A stretch of 64,000 nt of DNA, taken from Eleusine coracana subsp. coracana. Taxonomy: Eukaryota; Streptophyta; Magnoliopsida; Poales; Poaceae. The translations under genes were made by a program, and so were the position numbers. The stretch is from contig CM064434.1 in assembly GCA_032690845.1 (NCBI GenBank), positions 5,396,108-5,460,107 on the forward strand. The letters are read 5' to 3'. This document shows, piece after piece, positions 1 to 11,132 of the stretch (the stretch's first letter is position 1; every line of letters starts with the position of its first letter). A model generated the notes under the pieces. The model was given only the letters and a program-made list of their open reading frames with translations. It did no database searches and was not told the DNA's origin.

Positions 1-179
1 CCGCCCCGTGATTTTTGTGGCCGATGGATCTTGATCCAACCGAACAGATTACATACCCCTTCGGGGTATGTAATCGGTCCACCATAGACCAGTGGACTAC
101 GGGTCCACAGAGCCGTGGACTTGGTCCATGAATTTTTAGTTCAAAATGAATTCAATAATTCCCGGGATATTGTTAATAG

Positions 180-700
180 TTTTGCAATTAGGCCCCTGCG
201 TTTAGAATAAATTAGATTTATGCCCCTGTTTTTGTCCAGAACTGTAGAAAATTGTATTTAAGCCCAAATATTTTTATAAAATTAATTTTTAGCACTTAAA
301 CTTAACAGGAACACCCCTATACATTATTAGAATTATTAGTTTGATCCTATAATTTTACAAAAACACCCCTGGACTAATTTTAATTATGTTTTAGTCCCTA
401 GAATTATTTAAAAATTATACTTTAATCCTTATTAATTGTATAAATATTATTTTAGCCCTGGAAATTTACAGAAACAACCCTGTACTTAAATTTAACTATA
501 TTTTGGCCCTGTCTTTTTACACTTAACCCACTGCACTTACTATTAATTATGTTTAAGTCCTAAAATTTTGCAAAAACAACCTTATACTTTTTAGTAATTA
601 TTTTTCAGTCCTAATAATTTACACTTTACTCCCTATAATTTTATAAAATTACAAATAGGTCCTTAAAAGCCCCTGTTTTTACCCTTTTGCCCCTAAAACT
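180..700 (+). repeat. Degenerate short repeats inside the LTR (TTTAGTCCCTG-like)
   Basis: About a dozen diverged units of roughly 40-60 bases carry a core like TTTAGTCCCT or TTTGGCCCTG followed by an A/T-rich tract and CAAAAACACCCC. The same kind of array, reverse complemented, lies at about 9550-9960 in the second LTR copy, so it belongs to the LTR family and was not generated locally. Confidence 0.7.
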
Positions 701-2122
701 TCAAACTAGCATAGCTTTTTACTCGTAACTCCAAATTAGGTGATTCTTGCGTCAAATTTCTCGTAGGGCATAACCTTTGCATTCATTGCATCTACATATT
801 GTTTTTCCTCTGTTGCATAATTGTGTATTGATTTTTTTTGTATGTTTTGCTTGTGTCGGTATTTCGTTACGTAAAGGCGAACATACACAAGGACCGCCCT
901 ACGAGGACTTTCAAGAGCAGGAATTTGAAGGGTTAGAGCAGCCTTCCACGCAGGACGAAGTCAAGTGTCCTTGATGCATATTGCACCTATTGAAATGTTA
1001 CTATAGAATTGCATGCTTGTGTCAATTTATTGGGAACCTATTGTTAGGGTTTTCCTTAGTATTGTTTTTACCCTGTGCCTTGTCGCCTTGAACCAATGGG
1101 TGAATTGTGGGTAGATAATACTTAGATGGCTTATGGGATGTGGGTTAATATTAATCTTGATTAATGAACCATGTCACATGGGAAATGTTTGGTAAATCTT
1201 TTAGCAACATGGCTTAGGGATCTATGCAAGCCAGGTGGAAAGGATGTGGTGCTGTGGGCACATGCTTGTGGTGGTAGGCTTGTCGTAGATCCTAGGAACC
1301 GGTTCTTGGAGTGACAACCCAGGAAAACAGTGCCAACACAAGACCAACATGGGTAAGGCTTGGCCTAGTAATTAGGTGTTCTCTCAGTGTCGGTGCAGCA
1401 TTTGGTGGAGCAGGGAATGGAAGTTGAGAGGACTGTCCTTATATCCGAATGGCTCAAGAGGGGGCTCCTGGGATGATGAGTTGCTTGTTGAAGGGCTATC
1501 ACTTATGGACGGGAGTGGAACCTTAGTGGCTAGCATGTACTGGGAGACCCTCTAGAAAAGCCTCGTAGTGAAACCCTGCCACACACCAAAGGAAGTGTGT
1601 AATGTGGGTCGCATCCATGGGCGCAAGGGGAATCACGACTTGTGGGTAAAGTGGTACAAACTCTGCAGAGTATCAAACGATCATGATAGCCGTGCTCACG
1701 GTCAAGAGCAGCCTGGAATCCTCACAAGATTAGTTAGGGATGGGTTGGTATGGTTGGAAAGGTGGGATGGATTGACACTTGGTTAGTATAGCACCTTGTG
1801 GAAATCATGGTTGGGATGACCCCACGTAGTAAATAGATGCTTAGGTTAATTAAAACCTCATGCAAACCACTCTAATAAGCCTTTTCTTGACTATAGCCCC
1901 ATGTCATCTTTTCCCCCACTTGCTGAGTACGACATGTACTCACCCTTGCTATACCACGTTGATATTCAGCCCAAGGAGAAGATTGGAGCCAATACGAAGA
2001 TGAAGGAAGCGAGTACTAGGCGATGATCCTCCAATCGATGCCTGTGGAGTTTGGGACGTCTACGCTAGCTACTTTTCGCTGCATTGATGTACTTTTTCTT
2101 CTAGACCCACGGGTCCTTTTGT

Positions 2123-2128
2123 AATAAA
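2123..2128 (+). promoter_or_regulatory. Polyadenylation signal AATAAA of the left LTR
   Basis: AATAAA stands 133 bases before the LTR end. Its counterpart in the 8006-11127 LTR is about 105 bases from the corresponding end on the minus strand. The matched position supports the orientation given to both LTRs. Confidence 0.5.
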
Positions 2129-2261
2129 GATACGATGTAATAATTAAAGGATATGGATAATTATTCTGTTTTCCACTGATGATGTACCGTATGTGTGTGT
2201 AACTTGATCCTGGGCACACGTACGGCTGCACCCATTTTGCTTCTTAAAAATGGGTGTTACA

Positions 2262-2533
2262 TTGTGAGACCCCAACTTTGTGAGTTTCATAATACATCTG
2301 CAATTGAGTTGCATTCTTTGTTGTTCTTTCTTGTGTTCTTGATTCGCAGGTAGGGATTAGCCTTCTTGGCTAGGTCAATCGTTTTAGCACGGTTGATAAC
2401 CAGAGGAGACGTCGTGCTGTGATTGCGGGGTTTAGAACGTGTTGTTCTGAAGCCGGATCGATTTGTGTGTCGCCTCTGACCAAATCAACTTATCTAGAAC
2501 CTTTCAGAAGATTGGGAACCCTTGTAAACATCA
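2262..2533. mobile_element. End of an unassigned LTR element inserted in the Tat-A 3' LTR
   Basis: This stretch is not present in the other Tat-A LTR, where the sequence before the homologous start at 14048 is different. It reads like grass LTR sequence (TTGATTCGCAGGTAGG followed by GTCGCCTCTGACC). It ends ...AACATCA at 2533, directly before ACCAC, which could be the right-hand 5-bp target duplication. The likely reading is the 3' end of another LTR element whose remainder lies left of the window and into which the 1-2261 LTR later inserted. No coding sequence was seen. Confidence 0.45.
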
Positions 2534-3550
2534 ACCACCCACCTTTTCGAGCGGCTCCCGATTTATCGCTGCCGAGAGGAAACCCTTAATCGCGCGAGTA
2601 TCTTACCCTACTCGACTATCCAATAGTGATACGCAGGTTTAGTGCTATCACCGCTAAACCACACTGCTAGCATCATCAAGCAACCATAATCAATACAATG
2701 TCCGAATACAATCCTGATCACCACCATCAAGATAATATTGACTTACTTAGCCTAGAAATAAACAATTGGAATAAGCACATGCATGATTACAGAATGAAGA
2801 TAGATAAATCACCAAAACCATCATCAACATATTCGATCATCCTTGAGATACATAGAGTAAGATTCATCACCGTCGAGATGGCCTACCTTGATGGATCAAC
2901 TCTTACACCAATGGTTCTTGAAACTCAACTAGAGATCTATTCTAACAGGGTGAAACCCGATGGCTCTAACTCACGTATCTGTTGTCCCTTCGATGCCTCC
3001 TTCGTGTCCCCTAGGTCGTGGCCAGGGTTTACAAGTATTTATAGAGGTTCGACTCGTAAAGGACTCGGTTTCTAGCAAATAAGGTGGTTGTGCCGATCAG
3101 CGCAAGCCGTGTCTTCTCTGATTTCTCTTCCGAGTTGATTCCTCTGTCTTCCACAGCTATCATGTGGGCCTTTTCCTTCGAGATAAAGTCTTGTACTGCA
3201 CGTCGAGGTCTTGAAGTTCCATAAATCTTCTAGGAAAATATCTTCAAGTGTCTTGCACAGATAAACTTCCATAAAACATGTGGAATGGGTTTCGGTCACT
3301 TCTGTGGGTCAAAACATTCTTACGCCGATCGGCTCATGGGTTGCACCGATTGGCGCATTGGGCTTCTTCAGTGCTTTTTATCGCTTCTGGACTCCTGTCC
3401 TCTTCCAGCATCACTTAAATAACCAGTTTCACCTGTTTCTGCAATAAAGCTCGAAAATAGTGCATATACAAATATATAGGCAAAATCACAGGTAAATGGC
3501 CTAATTGGGGTGATATTCACATATAAAAGTGGCACTTAGGAAGTGCCAAT
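2534..3550 (-). mobile_element. Tat-A 3' LTR, 5'-truncated remnant
   Basis: 2534-3160 matches 14048-14682 and 3150-3550 matches 25252-25657, the two halves of the other Tat-A LTR. The right end is GCCAATA, against GCCAACA in the other copy. It is followed by CTTAAACCTTTGCTCGTCCC, the same context that follows the Tat-B LTR at 36866. A palindrome pair (ACGCCGATCGGCTC, TGCACCGATTGGCGCA) lies at 3321-3356. The first roughly 470 bases of the LTR (equivalent to 13577-14047) are missing because of the junction at 2533/2534. Confidence 0.8.
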
Positions 3551-5129
3551 AGTTCTCCGACACTTAAACCTTTGCTCGTCCCGAGTAAAGTAAAAGAAAG
3601 AAAAATTAAAGAACATACTCTCTCTATCATAAAAGATATCTCAAATCAGCAAATGTTGAGCATTGTTCTATTGTGGTGTATTTCATATTGGTATTCGGCA
3701 AAATAGTTCAAATATGGGCATAAGGGATTTAAAGTTTCTCCCCAAAGCAAAGGATCCTGTCCAACTCACAAATTATAACTTTTCCACACATGAAAATCAC
3801 ATAAAAGATTGTTGTGAACATAAAGAATCTATCTTCCAAATAATCCAAAGCAACAACTCATCTTTCAAATCACTCAACCCATATCTACATCATAATGATC
3901 AAATAATATTTGTGTAAAGCTTATATGAGTAGCTTGGTGAGGTAATTCAAGGATTGCAAACATAAATCAACAATATATTGTACAACTAGGAGATTATTCT
4001 TTACTGGAATTACAGAAGCTTAACAAGATGACCATTTCAGAAATAAAAATTTAAGAAGGGACTCAAACTTTGGATATGTGGACATGTGCATAGCAAAAAT
4101 TTGATCTTGGAAGAAAAAGGAACTCCCATTATCAAATTGCACATGGTCGGAATGATTCATGGCTATAGAATGAATTTCGAGAATAAGCATGTCATATACC
4201 ATCCCCCCACACTTAAAATTTTGCTAGTCCCTTAGCAAACAACAGAGCTTTTCTTTTTTTTTTCTCTTTGCTGCGCCAATCGGCTTAGAGTGCACCGACC
4301 GGCTCTCAACCTGAACTCACCAGCATTTGTTGGTATTTGATTCTCCTGGCTTTAAATAAAGCTAGAAATATAGGATGTGGTCAAGGAATGATACTCAACA
4401 AGACATTTTGGGTTTATGGTAGAATACTCAGCGGATTTGAATTTTTGCATGAGTAATTCAAGACTATAAAAAGATACACAAAGATTTGGCCATCCTAGTA
4501 AAGCTCATACCAACAAGAATTAAATCCTAATCGAACTCAACCATCAGTTTAATGTTTATCTATATATCAAAGGCTCATGAGTATTGCTAAAAATATGGCA
4601 TTGATAGGTAAGGATTTTGAAAACAATAAATTCCATAGTTCACAACATGAAAATTTATTTATAAAAAGTTTGGTACTAAGTTATCATCACGAATTGGACA
4701 ATGCAAATGAATCACATGGGTACTCAGAATTGCTCCACATAATACGTATTTGCCGAATAATTGTTAAGTGTAAGTTCAAATTTTATTCAATGCTCAACAT
4801 TATTTGGTCTTCATCGACATTTTTCAAGAAAGGATAAGTACTTCAATTCTCCTAAAAGAGCATAACCGCCACCATTATATTAAGATCAAAACTCGAATAC
4901 ATGGTGATGATTTATGCACACACTTGCTTGAAAATAAAACTATTACTAACACACTTGTATGAAAGTAAGCACACTATTAACTACTACTAACACACTTGCA
5001 TGAAAATAAACACACCCGATACATGGTTTCCCAACCCGCTCACACACACATAAGCAAATAAAGAAAAAGATTGCAAAAGATAAAAGAAAACGCAAACCGG
5101 GAAACCGATACATATGCCAACTCCTGGAC
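3551..5129 (-). other. Tat-A 3' noncoding region with polypurine tract zone
   Basis: No gene was seen. On the minus strand this lies between the end of ORF3 and the 3' LTR. The LTR-proximal 3551-3600 is purine-rich on the minus strand and contains CTCGTCCCGAG as in Tat-B, so it is the probable plus-strand priming zone. A palindrome pair of the element family lies at 4272-4304. A diverged copy of 4000-5060 occurs at 54070-55230. The long AT-rich 3' noncoding region is typical of Athila/Tat elements. Confidence 0.7.
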
Positions 5130-6724
5130 ACTTCTAGTCAAACGGAGGTGGAGATGGTGGCTGATCGAAGCCATAGCACCGCGCCTTGAGTCGCTCGAAC
5201 TCCTCCACCATCGCGTCGTGGTTGTTCCGTCATTGGGACATGGCATCCTCCACGAGCTCGATGTAATGCATGTTGTTGTTGAGGTATCCCTGCATGGGCA
5301 TGAAGAAATCTACACGGGCACCGAAGGCACCACAGGCACCCATCCTTGGTACCTGTAGTCAATGCCTGCACTAAAGTAGGTGGTGCTGAATGGCGCGTTG
5401 CCTGCGCCGACCAGTGCAGAGGGTTGTTAACCGCCTGCTGCGTCTCTCCACCCTGATTGGTACTGTTGAGGCTCTTGGCGTGACCCCTAGGAGCCCCACT
5501 CGCTGCCGGCCGCTGCAAATGTCGCCGGTTGTCGAACCCACCCATGGCAGTCCTTGGAAATTGTGCCCCCCTCCAGGAGACCTTCTTCAAGCCAATTTCC
5601 TGCCTCCATCTTGCGAGGGAGAAAAACTCCTAGCTCCGCACACGGAAGCCTTACATTGGTGCCACCGACATGGAAGCCGGCGCGAACACTTTCTATGACA
5701 ATATTGCCACGAGTCATATTCTTGCCGATCTCCGTCGTGCACTCCCACTTGTCTTTGCGCCCTCCCAGTCCGTCGCCATCGTAGACGAGGGCTGCTAGGC
5801 GCTGAAGATAGGCCCTGAAGGCCAACTTCTTGTTCTTCTTGCCCCTCTTGTCGATCCAACCCCGCACCATCACCATCATGGGGTTGCAATGAGACAGACT
5901 CACAATGGCGTTGAAGAGCCACCGCAAGTCCGCATTGGTGACGTTCCTAGAGTTGATCTTGTTGCCTATGCGCGCTGCCAACCACCGATGGAAGACTTGA
6001 ATGGTCGGGTTGCGGATGTTGCCGCGCTTCATCTCCTCCACGAATGAGAGCTGCCTCCAAAAGGAGTCTAACTCCTCATGTCCAAAGATGCCGGCGACGT
6101 CAGCGTCGGTGTCGAAGCGAAGGCTAGGGCCACCGTCTCCATGGTCACCGAGTGGCTGATGTCGCGGACGCGGAAGTTGACGGCCTCGTTGCCGACTACG
6201 TCGGTGTCGAACCTCATCGTAGAGGCAACCTCGGTGACGATGTTGAGGTTGTAGTCCATGGGAAGTTGGTGGAAGTCCACCCAGCCGAGGTTGCTGAGCA
6301 TCCTCTCTATGTCCTCCCATATGCCGATCGAGGTGAGGAAGGTCTCATCCAAGTCGAAGTTGGGGACAAACCTTCTCCTCACCGCGAGGTAGTGCTCATG
6401 TTCCTCCGCGCTCTGGAGGGTGAAGCCCTCCTCCACCGTGCGCGGCGTGAATGCCAGCGGTGGTGGTGATCTGGGAACCCCACGGCCTGTCACCGTTTGG
6501 CTCCTCGTATCACGCCCCGTTGGAAGGAGCGCACCGGAGACGGAGTGCCGGGCGTGGATTGCTGCCAACGAGCCGGTGAATGCATCACCCACCGATATGT
6601 TATCATGAGCGCCGGAGCTCCCCCTCGCCGAGGAGTCGCTACTCGGCTCGCCGCTGCTGCCGAAACTGCTTCCCTGGCGCAGCCTCTTGCCCAACTTGCC
6701 GACGGAGGAACAGAGACGATCCAT
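5130..6724 (-). pseudogene. Tat-A accessory ORF3 (plant transposon-associated domain), decayed
   Basis: The reading starts at ATG 6724 (MDRLCSSVGK). After a Ser/Gly-rich N-terminus comes a conserved stretch: FVPNFDLDETF, an LGW motif, then V-x-E-x2-S-T-M followed by F-R-V and S-V-T-M-E-T. I associate this pattern with the 'putative plant transposon protein' family found in non-autonomous grass retrotransposons. A 1-nt frameshift occurs near 6110, another lies between about 5490 and 5300, and a TGA interrupts the C-terminal coiled-coil-like stretch near 5228. The tail (5140-5310) resembles the better-preserved Tat-B fragment at 38483-38922. The gene is in the sense orientation, downstream of where pol would be. 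An array of the element's palindrome lies immediately upstream (6880-7620). Function is unknown. Confidence 0.7.
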
Positions 6725-8000
6725 CTGCGAGGAATGCAGAACGTGTGTGAGATCGTGGGTAGTGGGAAGGTGGAGAGATTATAGGGATGGTGTGATGAAC
6801 TGGGGGCGCCTGGCCTCCCTTTTATAGCGTGGGAAACTTCCAGGAGAAGGACCCGCCTTGAAATTTCAAAATGTGAGAGTGCGCCAATAGGTCCAGGGTT
6901 GCGCCGGTTGGCACAATTCAAATATTGAATCCTCCGACAATTGTGGCTCTTGATTCCCCTCCTTTATGTCATTTCCCAGAACATCATGTCGGCTGGCAGG
7001 GGAACAGCACGGAATCCCGACGTCTTGATTGATTGTGCCGATCGGTGCGGGCCCACGCCGATTGGTGCATCGTCTCTTTTTTAGCTTTTGGTCAATTCCA
7101 TGTCTTCTCTGCACTAAACACTTGCATAGAAATCATACTTGTTCCTTGAAATCAACGCGTGCCACTTTTGTCGCACATTTGGGAACCGTACAGGTACCCG
7201 CGCCGGTCGGCGCAGTGGTGCGCCGAACGGCGCAAGTCCCCTGCACCACGTCTTGGGGTTCGGCGCTGATCCTGATGTCTCGTGTTCATCTCCTTCACCT
7301 AATTTCCACTTTCCCAATGTTCCTGTAGCATTAACACACGTAGAGGGGCCCATCTGGTAGCCGAGCCGATTGGTGCTGGCGTGCGCCGATCGGCGCGACG
7401 TACATTTCTGCTCCGGGCCCCTCGCTTCTCGCTAGATGCTGCCCTCCTTTCCTACGTATTTAACAACCATTTTGCACATAAAAATTTATTCAAAAAGATT
7501 TTTGATTACCTTGAGAATAGTTCCGTCTCTAAAAATTACTGTGTTGGTTGCCTTTTAGCACCCCTTTATGGGTGTCGTCAACCTTCTGTCCTGACTTGGG
7601 AAATAGTGCGCCGATCAGCGTGAGCTCTGTTCCTTCCTGTTTTTCATCTTTTTCTTTTTATACTCCTGCATTGTTAGTCTACAGTAGGTATATACACAAC
7701 TTTGCACCAATAAACAGACAATGCAAGAGCACACAAAAATTAAGCACATACTTTTTCTAATTCTTTTATTCAAGAGATTGTTTTTATTACAAGCAAGCGA
7801 ATTAAAAAAACCAGGTTACCCTCCCGGCTAGCATTAACTAAATAAAATGGATTGCCCTCCCATAAGTACTAAACAACATCTAAATCGTCCGTTCATTGGG
7901 TTGCCTCCCAAGAGCGCTCTAGTTATTTGGAGGTCGAAGAGCTTGACCTCCCCGCAAACAATCAATCCTTAGTGTCACGGTGCGGGATGTGAGGCCGCGA
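6725..8000 (-). other. Tat-A spacer upstream of ORF3, with post-pol signature
   Basis: No gene was seen. At 7900-7920 the minus strand reads CTCTTGGGAGGCAACCCAAT, a signature that in Athila/Tat elements follows the end of pol. It directly continues the gag-protease sequence once the solo LTR at 8006-11127 is removed, so pol was already absent before that insertion. The rest is a leader-like region with five palindrome copies or pairs. Confidence 0.65.
6880..7620 (-). repeat. Array of TGCGCCGATCGGCGCA-type palindromes upstream of ORF3
   Basis: Copies or pairs at 6880-6915, 7034-7070, 7199-7234, 7364-7397 and 7606-7620 are variants of one 16-base palindrome. They usually come as two copies about 5-7 bases apart, spaced roughly 150-240 bases between pairs. 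The same motif occurs in this element's LTR (3321, 13804, 13857, 14606, 25430), 3' region (4272) and coding region (11970). Confidence 0.85.
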
Positions 8001-8005
8001 CAATA
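8001..8005. repeat. Target site duplication CAATA (left)
   Basis: CAATA immediately precedes TGTCACACCC and is repeated at 11128-11132 directly after GGTGTGACA. The exact 5-bp match defines both ends of the solo LTR. Confidence 0.95.
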
Positions 8006-11000
8006 TGTCACACCCGGTTCCGACGACCAAAACAGAATGCATCTGCATGCGTCCCCAGGAACAAGTTTTCACGCACACAGGACAATTACTGTGATAAAAG
8101 AACAAATATCTTTATTAAATCGATAATATTATTACAAGGGTGACCCGTAGGTCAAAAGAAAAAGATTATATTGCAGCAGAATAAACTAAGCATTGGCGTC
8201 CTTCGGTTCCCACAGGAAGTCGATCGGAAGACCGCATGCCTAGACTCCTCCATCATCTTCACAGTTGTACCTTTATTGTCCTGTAGCTAAGCAGCAATAT
8301 GGTATAGCAAGGGTGAGTACGTGTCGTACTCAGCAAGTGGAGGAAAAGATGACATGGCGCTAAGTCAAGGAAGGCTTAATGAGGATTATTTCATGAGCTT
8401 TTAATGTCCTATGCAACCTAATTACTAAGTGGGGTCATCCCATCCATCAAATCCATGTGGTACTACTCAATCCATGTCCAAACCATCCCAACCAACCCAA
8501 CCCATAACCAACTAATCTTGTGAGGATTCCAGGTCGCTCTTGACCATGAGCACGGCTATCATGATAGTTTGATACTCTGCAGAGTTTGTACCACTTTACC
8601 CACAAGTCGTGATTTCATCCCCTGTTGCCAGATGGACTAGAGTCTCCATGTTGCCATGCCGGCCAAGCACTAGCACACTTCCTTAGGTGTGTGGCCAGGA
8701 AATCACTACAAGGCTTTTACAAAGGGTCTCTCAGTACATGCTAGCCACTAAGGTTCCACTCCCGTCCATAAGTGATAGTTCATCACTAAGCAGCTCATCA
8801 CCCTAGGAGCCCCCCTCTTGAGCCATTCGGATACAAGGACAGTCCTCTTGACTTCCATTCCCCGCTCCACCAAAATGTTACACCAACACTGGGAGAACTC
8901 CTAATTAATCAGCCAAGCAGTTCCATAGCAACCTTGTGATGGCACTGTTGTCCTGGGTCATCGCTCCAAGAACCGGTTACTAGGATCTACAACAAGCCTA
9001 TCACCACCAACCATGTGCTCACGGCACCACATCCATTTCATCCAGCTTGCATAGATCCCTAAGTCCATGTTGCTAACATAAATTACCATTCCACCCATGA
9101 AGTGACATAGTTCATTAATCAAGGTTAATATCACCCAATATCCCACAAGCAATCTAAGCATTATCTACCCACAACCAAGCAACCAACTAGTTCAAGGCGA
9201 CAAGCAAAAGGATAAAGCAATACTAGGGAAAACCCTAACAATAGGTACCCATTCAATTGACACAAGCATGCATTTCTACAATAAATGTTATAATAGGTAC
9301 AAGATGCATCAAGGACACTTGCCTGGAAATGGATGTTGCTGCTCAGGTCTTCAATTCATGCTCTTGCGATTCCAGGAACAACCCGTTCTCTAATTAACGT
9401 CACGTAGGCACAACATGCACACAATCATATAAACAAACTAACAACAGTACACCAAACAATGATAAAATACTTTAAAATCAAACTCAAAAGATAGTACGCA
9501 TTGGTACGATCGGGTGTGCGCAAGAATTACTTAAATCCGGGTTACGGTTGAAAAGTTATGAAGGTTTGAAGCTTTAGGGCTAAAACAGTAAAAACAGATA
9601 GGTTTAGGGACCTAAAAGTAATTTTAGAAAAGTATAGGGACTTAATTGTAAAATAACAGGGTGAAAATATAGTTTACAAAAAGTTTAGGGACTAAAATAT
9701 AATTTAAAATAAGCTTAGGGACTAAAGTGAAAAAAAGACAGGACTAAAATATAATTAAAAGTAAGTGCAGGGGTGTTTCTACAAAAATTCAGGGGCTAAA
9801 ATATTAATTCAGAATGGTACAGGGGCCTATGCGCAAAAGTGTGGCATTATCTAAAAATATAGTGCTAAAACAAACTCAGGGATCTAATTATAATTAAATA
9901 AAGGTTCTGGATAAAAATTAGGTCTTAAATATAATTTTAACAAAACTCAGGGGCCTATGCGCAAAAGTGAGGCGGCGGCGCCGGCGACCGGGGAGGCGGC
10001 GGCGGCGCAATGGACGGCCTCGCCGGAGTTGGCCGTCTGGGCGCTCTGGCGGTCGGTTCTCAGCACCGACTGGACGAGGATGGAGAGGGGAGCGAGGGGG
10101 TTCTTACCCAGGCGTCGCGCAGGGTCGGGGATGGCTGGAGGTGGGTTGGCGACAAGGGAATCCAGCGGCGGCGGGCGAGGCTTGATGGGGAGGTGGCTCC
10201 GGTGGTCGCGAGCGGGCGGGAAGGAGCAGAAAGGGGGCGGCGGCGAAGTGCGGCGCCGGGGGCCCGATTTAAAGGTGCGGAGGGGAGGAATTGAGTCGGC
10301 GTGGGGGAGGGGGGTCTCCGGCCATCAATCGCCACTAGCACCATTGATGCGCGCGGGGCTCGATAACGGCTGAAATAGCCAGAAGGTGGGGGGGGGGGGG
10401 GAGGGGAAGCGGAGGGGTGCGCGGCACTCGTGCATTGGTTTCGGGAGCTGGGGAGGCGGGGGAAAGCGGGATCGGGCGGGTGGCCGGTGATTTTCGGTGG
10501 CGGCTGGGAGAGAGGGAGTCGAGAGGTGGGGGACAACAGGTGGGGCTAGGCTATCAATGAGAGCGGGCGGGGCTGCTAGTCCGGGTCGCTGTGGCTAGGC
10601 CGCGCAGGCGGGTGGGCCATGGTAGGCGCGCGCGGGGAGGGACCTGGGCCGCGGGAGCTTCGGCCCAGGCGGGGAGAGGGGAGAGGAGGAAAAAGCTGGG
10701 CCTCAGGGTATTTCGGCCGTAGGCCAGAGGAGAGGGGGGGAAGAGAGAGGGAAGAGGTTGGGCCGGGCAGGCCAAAAGAGAGGGAGGGGGAAGTTGGGCC
10801 GCGGGGAGAGATCTCGGCCCAGAGAGGGGTTTCTTCCTTTTCTTTTCTCTTCCCATTTTGCTTCTATTTCCTATTTCAAAAACAAAATAAAGTCAATTAC
10901 TAAACGCATTTTTAAATACCTTTTTGCACTCAAGAAAATCCTAATGCAACTAGGGCAGCATGAATGCAACATATAGTAATAACCTAAATTAATTTATTTA

Positions 11001-11127
11001 ATTTAGAAAATAACCCTTTTGCCTATAATAAATTATAATTATCTAATAAATTTTAATCTATTGAAAAAAAGTTTAAATTTAGTGGAATTGGGTCACAAAC
11101 CAAAATTTGAAATTTTGGGGTGTGACA
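8006..11127 (-). mobile_element. Solo LTR, 3122 bp, TGTCACACCC family
   Basis: The sequence runs from TGTCACACCC to GGTGTGACA and is bounded by perfect 5-bp duplications, with no internal region, so it is a solo LTR left by LTR-LTR recombination. A reversed AATAAA at 8111-8116 places the transcribed strand on minus. Read on minus, it begins with an A/T-rich U3, then a very GC-rich stretch (about 10860 to 9960), then the TTTAGTCCC-type repeats, then the poly(A) region. The GC-rich part contains overlapping open frames in several phases (for example 10010-10536). These have no recognisable motif and reflect composition only. It is inserted in Tat-A just downstream of the protease. Confidence 0.93.
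8111..8116 (-). promoter_or_regulatory. Polyadenylation signal AATAAA of the solo LTR
   Basis: TTTATT on the plus strand is AATAAA on minus, about 105 bases from the LTR end. It lies in the same relative position as the signal at 2123. Confidence 0.45.
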
Positions 11128-11132
11128 CAATA
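11128..11132. repeat. Target site duplication CAATA (right)
   Basis: Exact repeat of 8001-8005 flanking the solo LTR. Confidence 0.95.

Larger units (their letters stand above)
1..2261 (+). mobile_element. LTR of a long-LTR Ty3 element (TGTCACACCC family), truncated by window edge
   Basis: The right end reads GGGTGTTACA at 2252-2261. The body is a diverged copy of the complete LTR at 8006-11127 in the opposite orientation: for example 1200-1320 here matches the reverse complement of about 8945-9075, around a shared GAACCGGTT core. An AATAAA lies 133-138 bases before the end, like its counterpart in the other copy, so transcription would run left to right. No primer site or polypurine tract follows at 2262, so this is probably a solo LTR, with TTGTG (2262-2266) as the candidate right-hand target duplication. 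The left end is outside the window. LTRs of about 3 kb suggest the Tekay/Del chromovirus lineage, but that assignment is inferred from size and termini only. Confidence 0.75.

Noticed and set aside
2698..3075. 125-codon frame repeated at 14212-14589 as a conserved gene
   Set aside because: Both copies are LTR sequence of Tat-A. The shared frame follows from LTR identity.
6880..7620. CRISPR-like array
   Set aside because: Repeats are short palindromic pairs with irregular spacing and no unique equal-length spacers, in a plant retrotransposon.
10010..10856. Several overlapping open frames of 70-158 codons on both strands
   Set aside because: They lie in the GC-rich part of the solo LTR, occur in most phases at once, and have low-complexity Gly/Arg/Pro composition without any domain.
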